A stretch of 29,091 nt of DNA from an uncultured Eggerthellaceae bacterium (GTDB lineage: Bacteria; Actinomycetota; Coriobacteriia; Coriobacteriales; Eggerthellaceae): contig CAMOLA010000027.1 in the NCBI GenBank assembly GCA_946618265.1, positions 1 to 29,091 on the forward strand, given 5' to 3'. Below the pieces are notes generated by a model. It saw only the letters and a program-made list of their open reading frames with translations, was not told the origin of the DNA and searched no databases. This document shows, piece by piece, positions 9,211 to 17,217 of the stretch. Position 1 is the stretch's first letter; each line of letters opens with the position of its first letter. The position numbers were made by a program, and so were the translations under genes.

Positions 9211-10443
9211 CTATGGCTTTTCCATCTCGGTGTCATCCGCGATGGAAGCGAGTGTCCGCTCGAAACCGGTGAACAGGTCGATGACACCCTGCGCCTCGAA
9301 GGCGCGGCTCCTCTTGCCGGTGTTTACCTGCTTAACGGCACCGGCGCTCTCGAGCCTGCGGATGGCGTCGTTGACCTTCGGTGGCGTGAGGCCCGTCGCC
9401 TCGACCATCTGGGACGAAGTGAACAGGGGGCGGCCGGCCATCTTGTCGGTTACGGCCATAACGCCCGAGGTGGGCTTGCCGTCGACGGCGTCCAACCAAG
9501 ATTGCCTGAGCGCGTCGAGCCTTCGCTCGAACTCGGAGGCATCGCGGCAGGCGCGGACGGTGCAGCCCGCGAAGAGAGAAAGCCATTCTCCCAGGCCCTC
9601 GGCGGCGTTGTTTCCGTTGGGGTCGCCCTCATGCCTGAACGAGGCGAGCGCTTTGACGTAGGCATCGGCGAACGTTGCCAGCGACAGCGAGATGGGAGGG
9701 ACGGCGTGCGCGCACAGGCCGCGTCTTCTCAGCACGACGGGTACGAGAGCGCGCCCCACACGCCCGTTGCCGTCGGCGAATGGGTGGATGGTCTCGAACT
9801 GCGCGTGTGCAACCGCGGCCTGCGCCAGCGGAGGCAGGCAGTCGGTGTTGCAGAAGGCGACGAGATCGTCGAGCAGCGCCGGCACCGCCTCGGGGATGGG
9901 CGGGACGTACTCGGCACGGCACGGGTTGTGATAGTTCCCGCCGAGCCAGTTTTGCTGGGTGCGGATGTGTCCGCCGTGTTCCTCGGCAAAGGTTCCTGCC
10001 AGAATGGATTTGTTCAGCCCGCAGAGCCCTTCGACCGTGAGCGGGCCGGATGCGGCGAGGGCTATCGCCTCGTCCATGGCGCGTATATTGTTCACGACCT
10101 CTGCCGCCGTGACGTCGCTGCTCTTGGGGTTGAGCTCTGCCTTCAGCAGGCGCCTCGGGCCGATGACGAGCCCCTCTATACGCGAGGACGATATGGCTTT
10201 CGCGCGAAGGATCAGGCGTGCGAGCGCCTCGGTGTTGCGCAGCGCGCTCGCCGACGCGTCGAATTCGAAGAGCGCGCGCTCAGCATCGGAGACATCCGCG
10301 GCGATCTGACCCTCCATCGTGAAGCGGCGGCCGCAGAGCTTGTCGGGCTCGTAGACGCGGTAGGGCCCGCCTTTGCGCTCAGCGCGCGTGGCGCCCTCGA
10401 ACCCCGCTTTCCAATGCTTCGTCACGTAGCGAGCCCTAGCCAC
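9211..10443 (-). CDS. Fic family protein (putative AMP-transferase), self-inhibited type
   Basis: Fic-domain enzyme that would transfer AMP, or another phosphate-containing group, to a protein hydroxyl. The catalytic motif HPFADGNGRVGR (H220 to R231) is intact. An N-terminal SSSRIEG (S86-x3-E90-G91) matches the inhibitory helix motif of class II Fic proteins, where the glutamate blocks ATP positioning. The N-terminal Fic_N-like helices and a C-terminal winged-helix segment (SSQMVEATGLTPPKVNDAIRRLESAG, residues about 345-370) complete the common three-part layout. GTG 10443 gives 410 residues; GTG 10425 also has an AGGG upstream and would give 404. No separate antitoxin gene is adjacent, in keeping with the built-in inhibitor. 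Confidence 0.9.
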   Translation of the reverse strand: MARARYVTKHWKAGFEGATRAERKGGPYRVYEPDKLCGRRFTMEGQIAADVSDAERALFEFDASASALRNTEALARLILRAKAISSSRIEGLVIGPRRLLKAELNPKSSDVTAAEVVNNIRAMDEAIALAASGPLTVEGLCGLNKSILAGTFAEEHGGHIRTQQNWLGGNYHNPCRAEYVPPIPEAVPALLDDLVAFCNTDCLPPLAQAAVAHAQFETIHPFADGNGRVGRALVPVVLRRRGLCAHAVPPISLSLATFADAYVKALASFRHEGDPNGNNAAEGLGEWLSLFAGCTVRACRDASEFERRLDALRQSWLDAVDGKPTSGVMAVTDKMAGRPLFTSSQMVEATGLTPPKVNDAIRRLESAGAVKQVNTGKRSRAFEAQGVIDLFTGFERTLASIADDTEMEKP

Positions 10444-10806
10444 CCCCGATCTTAAATTGCGTTTCCCTTTTATTTAAGAAATCATAGATATTTTAAATTA
10501 CGGATGAGGGGCAGTAAAGGCTTGCATCTATCGGAAAACGGCACCTGCAAGCTATTCTGCGAATCGCCAGCATGCTTTCAGGAACACCCATAACCATGGG
10601 TGGCCCCTCTCTGCTGCGTCCTCGCCGACATCGCGCCTGGGCTCGCAGCTTGGCACCTCAGCGCAAAGCTCGCAAGGTCACGGTGTTCTTTGGCGCCGAC
10701 GGGCGTCTTAGCTACGAGCGCCTTCAGCCGTGTTGCTCGTAAACGCTTACCGTTCAGCGCGAAGGTGAAGCTTGCGTGTTCGGGCGGTGTGCGATTGGTG
10801 GGGGAA
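10444..10806. other. Gap between Fic gene and TRIC-family gene
   Basis: The first 60 bases are AT-rich (10451-10500) and probably contain the Fic promoter on the - strand, though no clean hexamer pair stands out. The remaining 300 bases have long open frames on both strands but no ribosome binding site or recognised product. I see no defined feature there. Confidence 0.35.
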
Positions 10807-10835
10807 TTGCGCGGCGATTTGCAACGGTCTACAAT
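10807..10835 (+). promoter_or_regulatory. Candidate promoter of the TRIC-family gene
   Basis: TTGCGC (10807-10812), 17 bases, TACAAT (10830-10835), about 60 bases before the start codon. A GGAATTGCGCGGCG stretch around the -35 recurs near 20260-20275. Confidence 0.55.
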
Positions 10836-10895
10836 CGGCGCTCTCGTGCGTTGCAACCAGGTCGGACGGGCTCGGTTGTCGATGGAGGATGTGTC

Positions 10896-11576
10896 GTGGA
10901 TATAGATCTGATAAGCGTGTTCAGCCAGCTTCCGGTGACGACCGTCATCGACTACTTGGGCGTGGTCATCGGTGTTGTCGCGGGCACGTTGTACGCCATC
11001 GACCGGCAGATGGACACCCTCGGCGCCGCGTCGCTGGGAATCGTCACCGGATTCGGTGGCGGCATCATCCGCGACCTGCTCTTGCAGGATCAGGGTATCT
11101 TCTTCATGGAACATCCTATGGTCATACTCGCGGGAATCCTCATCAGCGTGGTCATGTCTCTCGGGCGGCGTTTCCTGACCGATTTCTACCAGCGGCTGTT
11201 CTACATCGACGCGTTCTGCATGGCGTGGTACGTGCTTGCGGGTGCCAGCAAGTCGTGGTTTGCGGGCGTCGGCGCCGTGATATCGGTCATTCTGGGCAGC
11301 GTTACCGCGGTGGGCGGCGGAGCGCTGCGCGACATCTGCACGGGCGAGGTGCCGCGTGTCTTCTTGCCGGGTAAGTTCTACGGCGTTTCGAGTGTGGTCG
11401 GAGCCCTGTTCTACGTGGTGCCTGTCGAGCTCGGCGCGACGCAGGACCTGGCTTCGGTGCTCTGCGTGGCGTCGGGGTTCGGGCTGACCGTGCTCTCGGA
11501 GCGCTTCGGCTGGCATACGCATGGCGCGCCGGCGGCGCACCGGCAAGAGCGCAATGCCCACAAGGACGACAAATAA
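10896..11576 (+). CDS. TRIC-type cation channel family membrane protein (UPF0126/YadS-like)
   Basis: A 226-residue integral membrane protein with two internally repeated halves. Each half carries the family signature of a glycine-rich segment followed by Arg-Asp: GFGGGIIRDLL near residue 51 and AVGGGALRDICTG near residue 136. About seven hydrophobic helices are visible. Bacterial TRIC homologues form trimeric potassium-permeable channels; some relatives are annotated as glycine transporters, so the substrate is uncertain. GTG 10896 has GGAGG at 10884-10888 (7-base spacing) and puts the first helix just after the N-terminus, so I reject the longer frame from 10776. The hydrophilic His-rich tail (GWHTHGAPAAHRQ) is unremarkable. 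Confidence 0.9.
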   Translation: MDIDLISVFSQLPVTTVIDYLGVVIGVVAGTLYAIDRQMDTLGAASLGIVTGFGGGIIRDLLLQDQGIFFMEHPMVILAGILISVVMSLGRRFLTDFYQRLFYIDAFCMAWYVLAGASKSWFAGVGAVISVILGSVTAVGGGALRDICTGEVPRVFLPGKFYGVSSVVGALFYVVPVELGATQDLASVLCVASGFGLTVLSERFGWHTHGAPAAHRQERNAHKDDK

Positions 11577-11696
11577 GTTGCTTTCGTGTTGCTTGCAGCA
11601 ATCAGCCCTGGCCTACGCTGGCCTGCGCTCGGGGGCTATGGCGCTTCAACTGGCTGGCCGCCGCGGCGAAGGGGGCGACGCCAGCTTCGTGTGAGG

Positions 11697-11768
11697 TATG
11701 ATTGGAACATGAGCGAACGCGCCCAGCAGTCGATTAACGAGTTTACCCGGTTCGGCTTTGGGGAGTGA
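11697..11768 (+). other. Possible promoter -10 box and 19-codon ORF before Nudix gene
   Basis: TATGAT at 11697-11702 is followed at 11709 by ATG and a 19-codon frame (MSERAQQSINEFTRFGFGE) ending at 11768. The frame has no ribosome binding site. The -10 box more likely serves the Nudix gene, with a transcript start near 11709. The rest of the 11577-11859 gap shows nothing definite. Confidence 0.25.
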
Positions 11769-11859
11769 TTCCGGTTTGCGGGAAGGCGAACGGCCGGTTC
11801 GCGCACGTCGAGGCAAACGTCGCTACGACGCGACGAAGCAGATGGGGAAGGGGAGCGCC

Positions 11860-12477
11860 ATGCAGTTGCGCGACGATATTGCGGCCTTCCAGCCGTTCAA
11901 CGAGCAGGAGGAAGCGGACAAACACGTCATTCTGCGTGCGCTCGACACCGACCCGAACTGCTTCGAGCGCAGCGCGCAGGCGCATATGGCCTGCTCCATC
12001 TGGGTGGTGGACCCCGCGTTCCAGCAGACGCTGCTGGTGTACCACAACATCTACGACTCGTGGAGCTGGATCGGCGGTCACGCCGACGGCGAGCGCGACC
12101 TGCAGGCGGTGGCGCTGCGCGAGCTGTGGGAGGAGACGGGCGTGGAACACGCACGCATCGTGCCGTGCGGCCCCGGCAACATCTACTCGCTTGAGGTGCT
12201 CACCGTGAACGGCCACGAGAAGCGCGGGGAATACGTGAGCTCGCATCTGCACCTGAACGTCACGTACCTGGCGGTCGCCGATCCCGCCGATCCCATCCGC
12301 ATAAAGCCCGACGAGAACAGCGGCGTGCGCTGGGTGCCCCTGGAAGACGCCATCCGCCTGTCAACCGAACCCTGGATCCGCGACCGCATCTACCGCAAGC
12401 TCATCGACAAGCTCAAGCTGTTTGGGCTGACCGCCTGCTACGATACCCCGCATCCAGAGGAAACGGGTTATTGCTAG
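11860..12477 (+). CDS. Nudix hydrolase
   Basis: Cytoplasmic hydrolase of nucleoside diphosphate-linked compounds. The Nudix box spans about residues 72-95 as GGHADGERDLQAVALRELWEETGV-type sequence split around G73, E78, R87-E88 and E91-E92-x-G94. The metal-binding REx2EE core is intact. The first acidic position of the box is one residue early (E78, with R79 in the canonical place), a form common in the GGHADG subgroup. The substrate is unknown. ATG 11860 has AAGGGGAG directly upstream; 205 residues. An upstream in-frame ATG at 11842 is less likely. The gene stands alone between the TRIC-family gene and a Nif11-type ORF. Confidence 0.88.
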   Translation: MQLRDDIAAFQPFNEQEEADKHVILRALDTDPNCFERSAQAHMACSIWVVDPAFQQTLLVYHNIYDSWSWIGGHADGERDLQAVALRELWEETGVEHARIVPCGPGNIYSLEVLTVNGHEKRGEYVSSHLHLNVTYLAVADPADPIRIKPDENSGVRWVPLEDAIRLSTEPWIRDRIYRKLIDKLKLFGLTACYDTPHPEETGYC

Positions 12478-12776
12478 GCAGTGTATCGCGTGCATTGGTT
12501 GGGCAATAACCCGGATTGGGGTCCGTGCGTATTGCGTGCCTGCTGATGGAAGTCGATCTACGCCTAGGCAGGGTACGTCCTCTTCCTGATGGGGGAGTCT
12601 TCTGCGGTTTTCGTGGCACAGCGGTTGCTGGCTGGCCTGTACGACGGCTAGAAGGATGTCATCATCACCATGGGCGTCAGCGCGTACGATCTGATAATTG
12701 AGATTCGTTGATAACGGACCAGATTCGCTACGCTGTTCACATCCATATGAAAGCCGAATCAAGAGAAAGGGAGACC
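12478..12776. other. Gap before the first Nif11 leader gene
   Basis: About 300 bases with no supported gene. TTGATA near 12708 followed 15 bases later by TACGCT is a poor promoter candidate for the downstream peptide gene. Confidence 0.3.
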
Positions 12777-13038
12777 ATGGAATACAAGGACCTCTCGCCA
12801 GAACAATGCGAAAAGATCGAACGCCTGCAACAACGTGGAAGAAATTTTGGCGGTTGCGAAAGAAGAGGGGTATGAGCTCTCCGATTCCGAGCTCGATCAG
12901 GTTTCGGGCGGCGCTTGGAGCACGTATGGCGTAAATTGCCCCGAATGCAAGAAGGTCATCAAGCTATCCTCGAACGAATCGCAGGAAGTGACGTGCCCCT
13001 CGTGCGGCCATAGTTTCACTTTGATCCTTTCAAAATAA
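12777..13038 (+). pseudogene. Nif11-type RiPP precursor, frameshifted
   Basis: Starts at ATG 12777 with AAAGGGAG just upstream and reads MEYKDLSPEQCEKIE, then leaves the homologous frame. In the +1 frame it continues ACNNVEEILAVAKEEGYELS, then DSELDQVSGG, and on to the stop at 13036-13038. Joined, this is a Nif11-like leader: the LSPE...K-x-C-x3-EE-x3-LA pattern ends in the double-glycine-type cleavage site VSGG. It matches the intact precursor at 20384 position by position. One extra base around 12822-12826 explains the shift. The core after SGG has two CPxC knuckles (CPEC...CPSC, 18 residues apart), looking like a zinc ribbon rather than a classical bacteriocin core. No radical SAM, lanthionine or YcaO enzyme is in the window. 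It may be a decayed gene, a sequencing error or programmed frameshifting. Confidence 0.72.
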
Positions 13039-13100
13039 GCCCGTGACAAACCGCTCGTAGCTTAATGTCACATCCGCGGTTGCGGCGAGAGATGCGCGGA

Positions 13101-13497
13101 TTACAGTGACGCGAACAGGTTGCGCGCAGCTTGCAGGTAATTCTGCTCGGCATGGGCGAGGGCGTAGTCTAGCGGTTGTCCTTTGCTTATTTCTATTGCG
13201 CGGGAAATACCGGCACTGCGCAATTCGTGTTCGGTTAGCTCGATGCGGCCGCACAAGACTGCCACGGGCACGCCGATCCGTTTGGCATGGGCGGCGATGC
13301 CGCTTACGACCTTGCCTTGCAGTGATTGACCGTCGAGCTTCCCTTCTCCCGTCACCACGAGGTCCGCGTTTCTTGCCACGGCGTCGAAATCCACCCAACG
13401 CAAGAGCTCTTCGACGCCTGGCTGCATCTGCGCGTTTAGGAAAACCGCAAGCGCCATGCCGAGCCCCCCGGCCGCGCCGAAGCCGGGGGTTGCGAAA
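13101..13497 (-). pseudogene. Glycerate kinase, C-terminal fragment
   Basis: The reading frame encodes about 130 residues of a GarK/GlxK-family glycerate kinase: GAAGGLGMALAVFL, then NADLVVTGEGKLDGQSLQGK and a VVSGIAAHAKRIGVPVAVLCG segment. Full-length enzymes have about 370-380 residues; the N-terminal two thirds are absent. Upstream of about 13497 the open frame continues but no longer resembles the family and runs into the start of the opposite-strand phosphatase gene. It is therefore a truncated, probably inactive remnant, left by a deletion or insertion that brought in the histidine phosphatase gene. Confidence 0.78.
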
Positions 13498-13623
13498 TCA
13501 GCAGTGGGGTGGATTTCTCCGATGGCAACGTTCGCGTGACGGTGAAGGAGCGGCTCGACCATTACCTGGTAGGAGCCTTGCGCGGTAACGTTGCTGGTTG
13601 CGGCGCCGTTCGTTAGGGATGCA

Positions 13624-14550
13624 ATGCGCACGATTTGGCTCATACGGCATTGTGAGCCCGAAGGGGCTGGCAACGGCATCTGCCTTGGCCGACGGGGCGA
13701 AGACCCGCGGCTCAGCGCTGCGGGGTTAAAGCAGGCAGACGAATTGGCCAGCCGGTTCAAGCGGGTCGAGCTTGATCGAGTCTACACGAGCCCATTGCTA
13801 CGAGCGCGTCAAACGGCCAAACGGCTTGGCACCGCTACTGTGTTGGACGGCTTGACGGAGCAAGACATGGGAGAATGGGATGGTCTCAGTTGGGACGAGA
13901 TACGAGCGTCTTATCCCGAGCTGTACGGGTTGCGCGCTGCGGACAAAAGCCTTCTGCCTCCAGGTGCCGAAAGCTGCGAGGTTGCTGCGAGCAGGTACGT
14001 GCAGGCGCTTGGGTCAACCGAGGGAGACTGCCTTGCTATCGGGCATCGCGGGTCCATCGGGGCTTTCCTGTGCCGCGCGCTGGGGCATCCCTACTCGGAT
14101 GCCTGGTCTTTCCGCATTCCCTATGGCTGCGTGTTAAGGTTGAACGTGCGTGGTGGTCGATTCGAGCCATACCCGACGCCTGAGCAAGCGGAATTGCTAT
14201 ACCGAGAATGCGGCACGCCCGAGCAAGTCGTGAGTCATTGCCGTTCCGTCGCAGCTCTCTCATTCGAGATTGCTTGCGATCTTGCGAGCAGGGGCGTGCC
14301 CCTGAGCCCTGGCTTGACGAGGGCTGCTGCGCTCGTCCACGATGTGCGTCGTGCAGAACGCGAGCATCCTGCACGTGGGGCGGAGGTTCTTGAACGTGCC
14401 AGATACCCGATCGTGGCCCATGTTGTCAGGAAGCATCACAGCGTCGATCAACGGGTTGATGTGCTTGATGAAGCTTCTGTCGTGTTTCTGGCTGACAAGC
14501 TCGTTATGGGCGCGAAGCGCGTGAGCCTGGAGGGACGTTTCGAGTCATAG
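13624..14550 (+). CDS. Histidine phosphatase-HD domain fusion protein
   Basis: 308 residues with two domains. Residues 1-190 are a phosphoglycerate-mutase-like histidine phosphatase: LIRHCEPEG with catalytic H9, SPLLRARQTA, and a second histidine H141 in IGHRGSIG. Residues 195-300 form an HD hydrolase domain: H205, the HD pair H239-D240 in ALVHDVRR, and a later VVRKHHSVD. Such fusions occur next to NTP-transferase (MocA-like) genes of molybdoenzyme maturation in anaerobes; none is seen here. The protein stops right after ADKLVMGAKRVSLEGRFES, where related HD proteins usually continue through another helix, so the C-terminus may be truncated. ATG 13624 has AGGGA upstream; TTG 13591 is less likely. 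The activity is inferred. Confidence 0.8.
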   Translation: MRTIWLIRHCEPEGAGNGICLGRRGEDPRLSAAGLKQADELASRFKRVELDRVYTSPLLRARQTAKRLGTATVLDGLTEQDMGEWDGLSWDEIRASYPELYGLRAADKSLLPPGAESCEVAASRYVQALGSTEGDCLAIGHRGSIGAFLCRALGHPYSDAWSFRIPYGCVLRLNVRGGRFEPYPTPEQAELLYRECGTPEQVVSHCRSVAALSFEIACDLASRGVPLSPGLTRAAALVHDVRRAEREHPARGAEVLERARYPIVAHVVRKHHSVDQRVDVLDEASVVFLADKLVMGAKRVSLEGRFES

Positions 14551-14664
14551 GTTGATAACCTAATAAACAACTAGGATGTTGCCGAATCGAGAGTTACGGG
14601 AATGCAGTAAAGTACAGAGAGGGCATCGCTGGGGCACGCCTATTGGGGAATTGGGGGGATGGAT

Positions 14665-15576
14665 ATGAAGATGAGCGATCTGGAAGAGTGCGTGTCGCTG
14701 TCGAAGACCTTGAGCTTCACACAGACCGCATCCGAGTTCTACATCACGCAATCAGCCCTGACCAAGCATATCACCAACTTGGAAAACGAGCTGAAGGTTC
14801 GCCTGTTCACCCGCGGAAGAAAGGGGGTTGCACTGACCAAGGCGGGTGAGGCTTTTGTTGACGGAGCCAAGGACGTTTTGTCGGCATATGGTAAGACGCT
14901 CGATCGCGTGAGCCAGGTTGTCGACGACCAGCAAAGCGTGATACGAGTTGGGTTCCAGCACGGCGCGGCGTACCAGTTCCTCGCGTCGGCGAAGTCGGAC
15001 TTCCTAAAAGGGAGGAAGGACGTGACGGTCCAGCTTATCGCATACGAACAAAACGAGATCGTCAGCGCGGTCCAAAGCGAGGAAGTCCATCTAGGTATAG
15101 CCAGCATTCTTGAGCTCGAGAGCCTGAACTCCAGCCTTTTCGAATGGCGAGAATTGTACGAGGACAGGCTCTGCGTGATAACCCCCGCCGCAAGCAGCCT
15201 CGCGCGCACGCACGATGGCGTATCGTTCTCTGAGCTTAAGGGCGTTTCGCTTGTGCGCACCTCGACGGCCATCTTTGAACCGGGGGACTCGTCGCGGCTT
15301 GCACAGCTCATTCGGGAAGTCGAAGCTATCTGCGGCGCTCGGGAAGAGATAACCGATATCATGTCCTTGAAGATGCTCATGGGCGCCGGCAGCTACGCCT
15401 GCATCGTGCCCACGCATACCGTGCCCTTCTTCGGGTCGAAGTACAAAGCCCTGCCTCTCGACGACAAGCGCATCGCTCCTGGCGCCGTCTGCGCAATCTG
15501 GAGGAAAGACGAGGCGTTTGAAGGCCTCGTTCGCTTTGCGGACTGCGTTGAGGCAAAAGTCGCCGCGCGCAGGTAA
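14665..15576 (+). CDS. LysR-family transcriptional regulator
   Basis: 303 residues. The N-terminal winged helix-turn-helix (about residues 1-60) has the LysR pattern FTQTASEFYITQSALTKHI and NLENELKVRLFTRGRKGVAL. A periplasmic-binding-protein-like effector domain follows from about residue 90. It would bind a small-molecule inducer and act on nearby promoters. I chose ATG 14665 because six G at 14653-14658 lie 6 bases before it, while ATG 14659 directly abuts them. It is convergent with the URO-D-like gene and shares a hairpin terminator with it. The best operator candidate is at 17065-17089 between the URO-D-like gene and the molybdoenzyme operon. The effector is unknown. Confidence 0.92.
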   Translation: MKMSDLEECVSLSKTLSFTQTASEFYITQSALTKHITNLENELKVRLFTRGRKGVALTKAGEAFVDGAKDVLSAYGKTLDRVSQVVDDQQSVIRVGFQHGAAYQFLASAKSDFLKGRKDVTVQLIAYEQNEIVSAVQSEEVHLGIASILELESLNSSLFEWRELYEDRLCVITPAASSLARTHDGVSFSELKGVSLVRTSTAIFEPGDSSRLAQLIREVEAICGAREEITDIMSLKMLMGAGSYACIVPTHTVPFFGSKYKALPLDDKRIAPGAVCAIWRKDEAFEGLVRFADCVEAKVAARR

Positions 15577-15614
15577 AGGCTTCCCGCCAGCGGTCGTCGG
15601 TCCTCAGATGGAGA

Positions 15615-15648
15615 GGGGCTGGTTGGAGGGTTTCCTCCAACCAGCCCC
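15615..15648. terminator. Bidirectional hairpin between convergent genes
   Basis: A perfect 15-bp stem (15615-15629 with 15634-15648) and a 4-base loop between the LysR gene (+) and the URO-D-like gene (-). There is no T-run on the + side, so termination efficiency is uncertain. Confidence 0.8.
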
Positions 15649-15703
15649 CAATAGGCTTTGATTCCGACGAATCGTGTCGGATGGCGCAAACTAGCTGATT
15701 TGC

Positions 15704-16978
15704 TTAGCGATACTTGCCGTAAGTTTGCACCGTCTCGATGAGCGTTTCCCAGTTCTCGCGCTTGGTGGTGTCGTAGATCCCGCCGTCGATGTCGAATACG
15801 TAGCCGCCGCCATCGCCGAGTATGTCTATGAGGCGTTTTGCTTCCTCGGCGACCTGTTCAGTGGTGCCGCGCTCGAGCAAGCGCACCGGGAACAGGCCAG
15901 ACACCGCAGCAACGTCCTTGAGCTGCTTCTTAATCTGTACCGGATCGCCCTCCTCGAAGTGCACGATGGTCTTACCCACCGGCAGCTGCTCGAGGAATTT
16001 CATCCGAGTCTCGTATCTACCTTCAGTGTAGATGTAGGGGATGGCGCCTGCATCGATCCACGCGGTGATGAGGCGCATGAGATATGGCCAGTAGAAGCGT
16101 GCATAGTGCTCGTCGCTGAGGAAGCCGTCCATCCCCTTGTGCATTGGCATGAACATGATGCGACCGGGTTGGGGCGGGTTGGCCTTCATGCGCTCGATTT
16201 GCAGGTCGCAGTACTTGGAGAGCCACGAGTCGAGCAGCTCAGGGTCGTCGTATACGTCGACCGAGGCGAGCATGGTCCCGCGTAGGAAGTCGCTGTAGAA
16301 GTCGAAGGAGTTGACCTCGGGGGCACTGGTCATGACGGGGAACCCCATCTGGGTCTCCTGCTCCTGTGCCCAAGCGCCCACCTTGCCGATGAGCTCGCCG
16401 AACGTCGCGGCAATCTCCTGCAGTCCGGCTATCATGTCCTGCACCTCGGGGTCGAGCAACGATGCCCCAAGCGGGACGAGGCCGAGGGCGTGCATGGACA
16501 TCTGGAAAGATTGCGTGCCCTGGATCTTCTCCATCGGCTTCAGGAGGCCGTAGGCGCGGGGAAGGTACTTGAAAAGAGTGAAGTAGTCAAGGTTTTGCAT
16601 CATTTCGTTCAGCTCGCCGTCCTCCATCAGCTCGAATTCGATGAACTGGTGCACCTCGTGGTCCTTCACCTTGCCGTCCGGCGCGCCCGCCCACAGAACC
16701 GCCTGAGCATCGGCGCGCTCGAGGATCTTCCCTTGGCCCTCGAGGCCAGAGGGGAACGTGATTCCAGAGTCGATGTCGTAGTGCTCGAGGTAGTGCCTCA
16801 TTGCGAGTATGGCCTTGTCGTAGTCGTAGATGGTCTCGGCCATGGTGAACCCAGCGTCGTGAGCGTAGAACGTGTTCGTGCCCGGGCTGAGGATTGGGAC
16901 GCGGTCGGGTTCCTTAAGCGCTACGGCGTCATGAAACCTCGCAAGCTTCTCCTGCAACCTCTGTTCTGCTGTTGTCAT
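15704..16978 (-). CDS. URO-D-fold methyltransferase-like protein
   Basis: 424 residues of the uroporphyrinogen-decarboxylase superfamily. The start (LKEPDRVPILSPGTNTFYA) follows the MtaA/CmuA methyltransferase branch rather than HemE, which would show a RQAGR loop. In that branch a His-x-Cys-Gly strand near residue 310 helps bind zinc for methyl transfer; here the equivalent strand appears to read AIPYIYTEGRYE with no Cys or His. Catalysis may thus differ from known methyltransferases. ATG 16978 has AAGGA 7 bases away. It is divergent from the molybdopterin oxidoreductase operon across a 239-base region containing a LysR-type site, which suggests a shared pathway, perhaps removal or transfer of methyl or hydroxyl groups on aromatic compounds. 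That role is inference. Confidence 0.82.
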   Translation of the reverse strand: MTTAEQRLQEKLARFHDAVALKEPDRVPILSPGTNTFYAHDAGFTMAETIYDYDKAILAMRHYLEHYDIDSGITFPSGLEGQGKILERADAQAVLWAGAPDGKVKDHEVHQFIEFELMEDGELNEMMQNLDYFTLFKYLPRAYGLLKPMEKIQGTQSFQMSMHALGLVPLGASLLDPEVQDMIAGLQEIAATFGELIGKVGAWAQEQETQMGFPVMTSAPEVNSFDFYSDFLRGTMLASVDVYDDPELLDSWLSKYCDLQIERMKANPPQPGRIMFMPMHKGMDGFLSDEHYARFYWPYLMRLITAWIDAGAIPYIYTEGRYETRMKFLEQLPVGKTIVHFEEGDPVQIKKQLKDVAAVSGLFPVRLLERGTTEQVAEEAKRLIDILGDGGGYVFDIDGGIYDTTKRENWETLIETVQTYGKYR

Positions 16979-17064
16979 GGTGTGTTCCTTCCCCCGATGG
17001 TGTCGACGTTTGGCCCGCTTTCTGCTGCCAAACCGAAGATAGCCGACAACATGACAACAAGCTT

Positions 17065-17089
17065 ATTCCGCTCTGGAATGAGCTATTCC
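17065..17089. promoter_or_regulatory. Candidate LysR operator with three phased half-sites
   Basis: ATTCC (17065), GGAAT (17075) and ATTCC (17085) are spaced exactly 10 bases apart, so all face the same side of the helix. The first two form ATTCC-N5-GGAAT, which contains a T-N11-A LysR box (TTCCGCTCTGGAA). The site lies in the divergent gap, 87 bases from the URO-D-like start and about 130 bases from the oxidoreductase start. Confidence 0.55.
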
Positions 17090-17152
17090 ATAGTGCGAGG
17101 GAGGTGCGGCTGGCCATGCGGATACCCTGCGATTGCGGTGTTGAAGGCGTGA

Positions 17153-17180
17153 TTGAATCATGCGCCGATCACGCTACATG
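17153..17180 (+). promoter_or_regulatory. Weak promoter candidate for the oxidoreductase operon
   Basis: TTGAAT (17153-17158), 16 bases, TACATG (17175-17180), 38 bases before the start codon. The -10 match is poor, as would suit an activator-dependent promoter downstream of the LysR-type site. Confidence 0.3.
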
Positions 17181-17217
17181 CAGCTTTTCGGAATTAACGA
17201 ACGAGAAGGGGGAATCA

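Noticed and set aside
10578..11561. Long minus-strand frame opposite the TRIC-family gene
   Set aside because: Its sequence is Arg/His-rich antisense shadow; the + strand has the channel signature and a good ribosome binding site.
13498..13760. N-terminal continuation of the glycerate kinase frame
   Set aside because: Open but unlike the family, and it overlaps the start of the phosphatase gene on the other strand.
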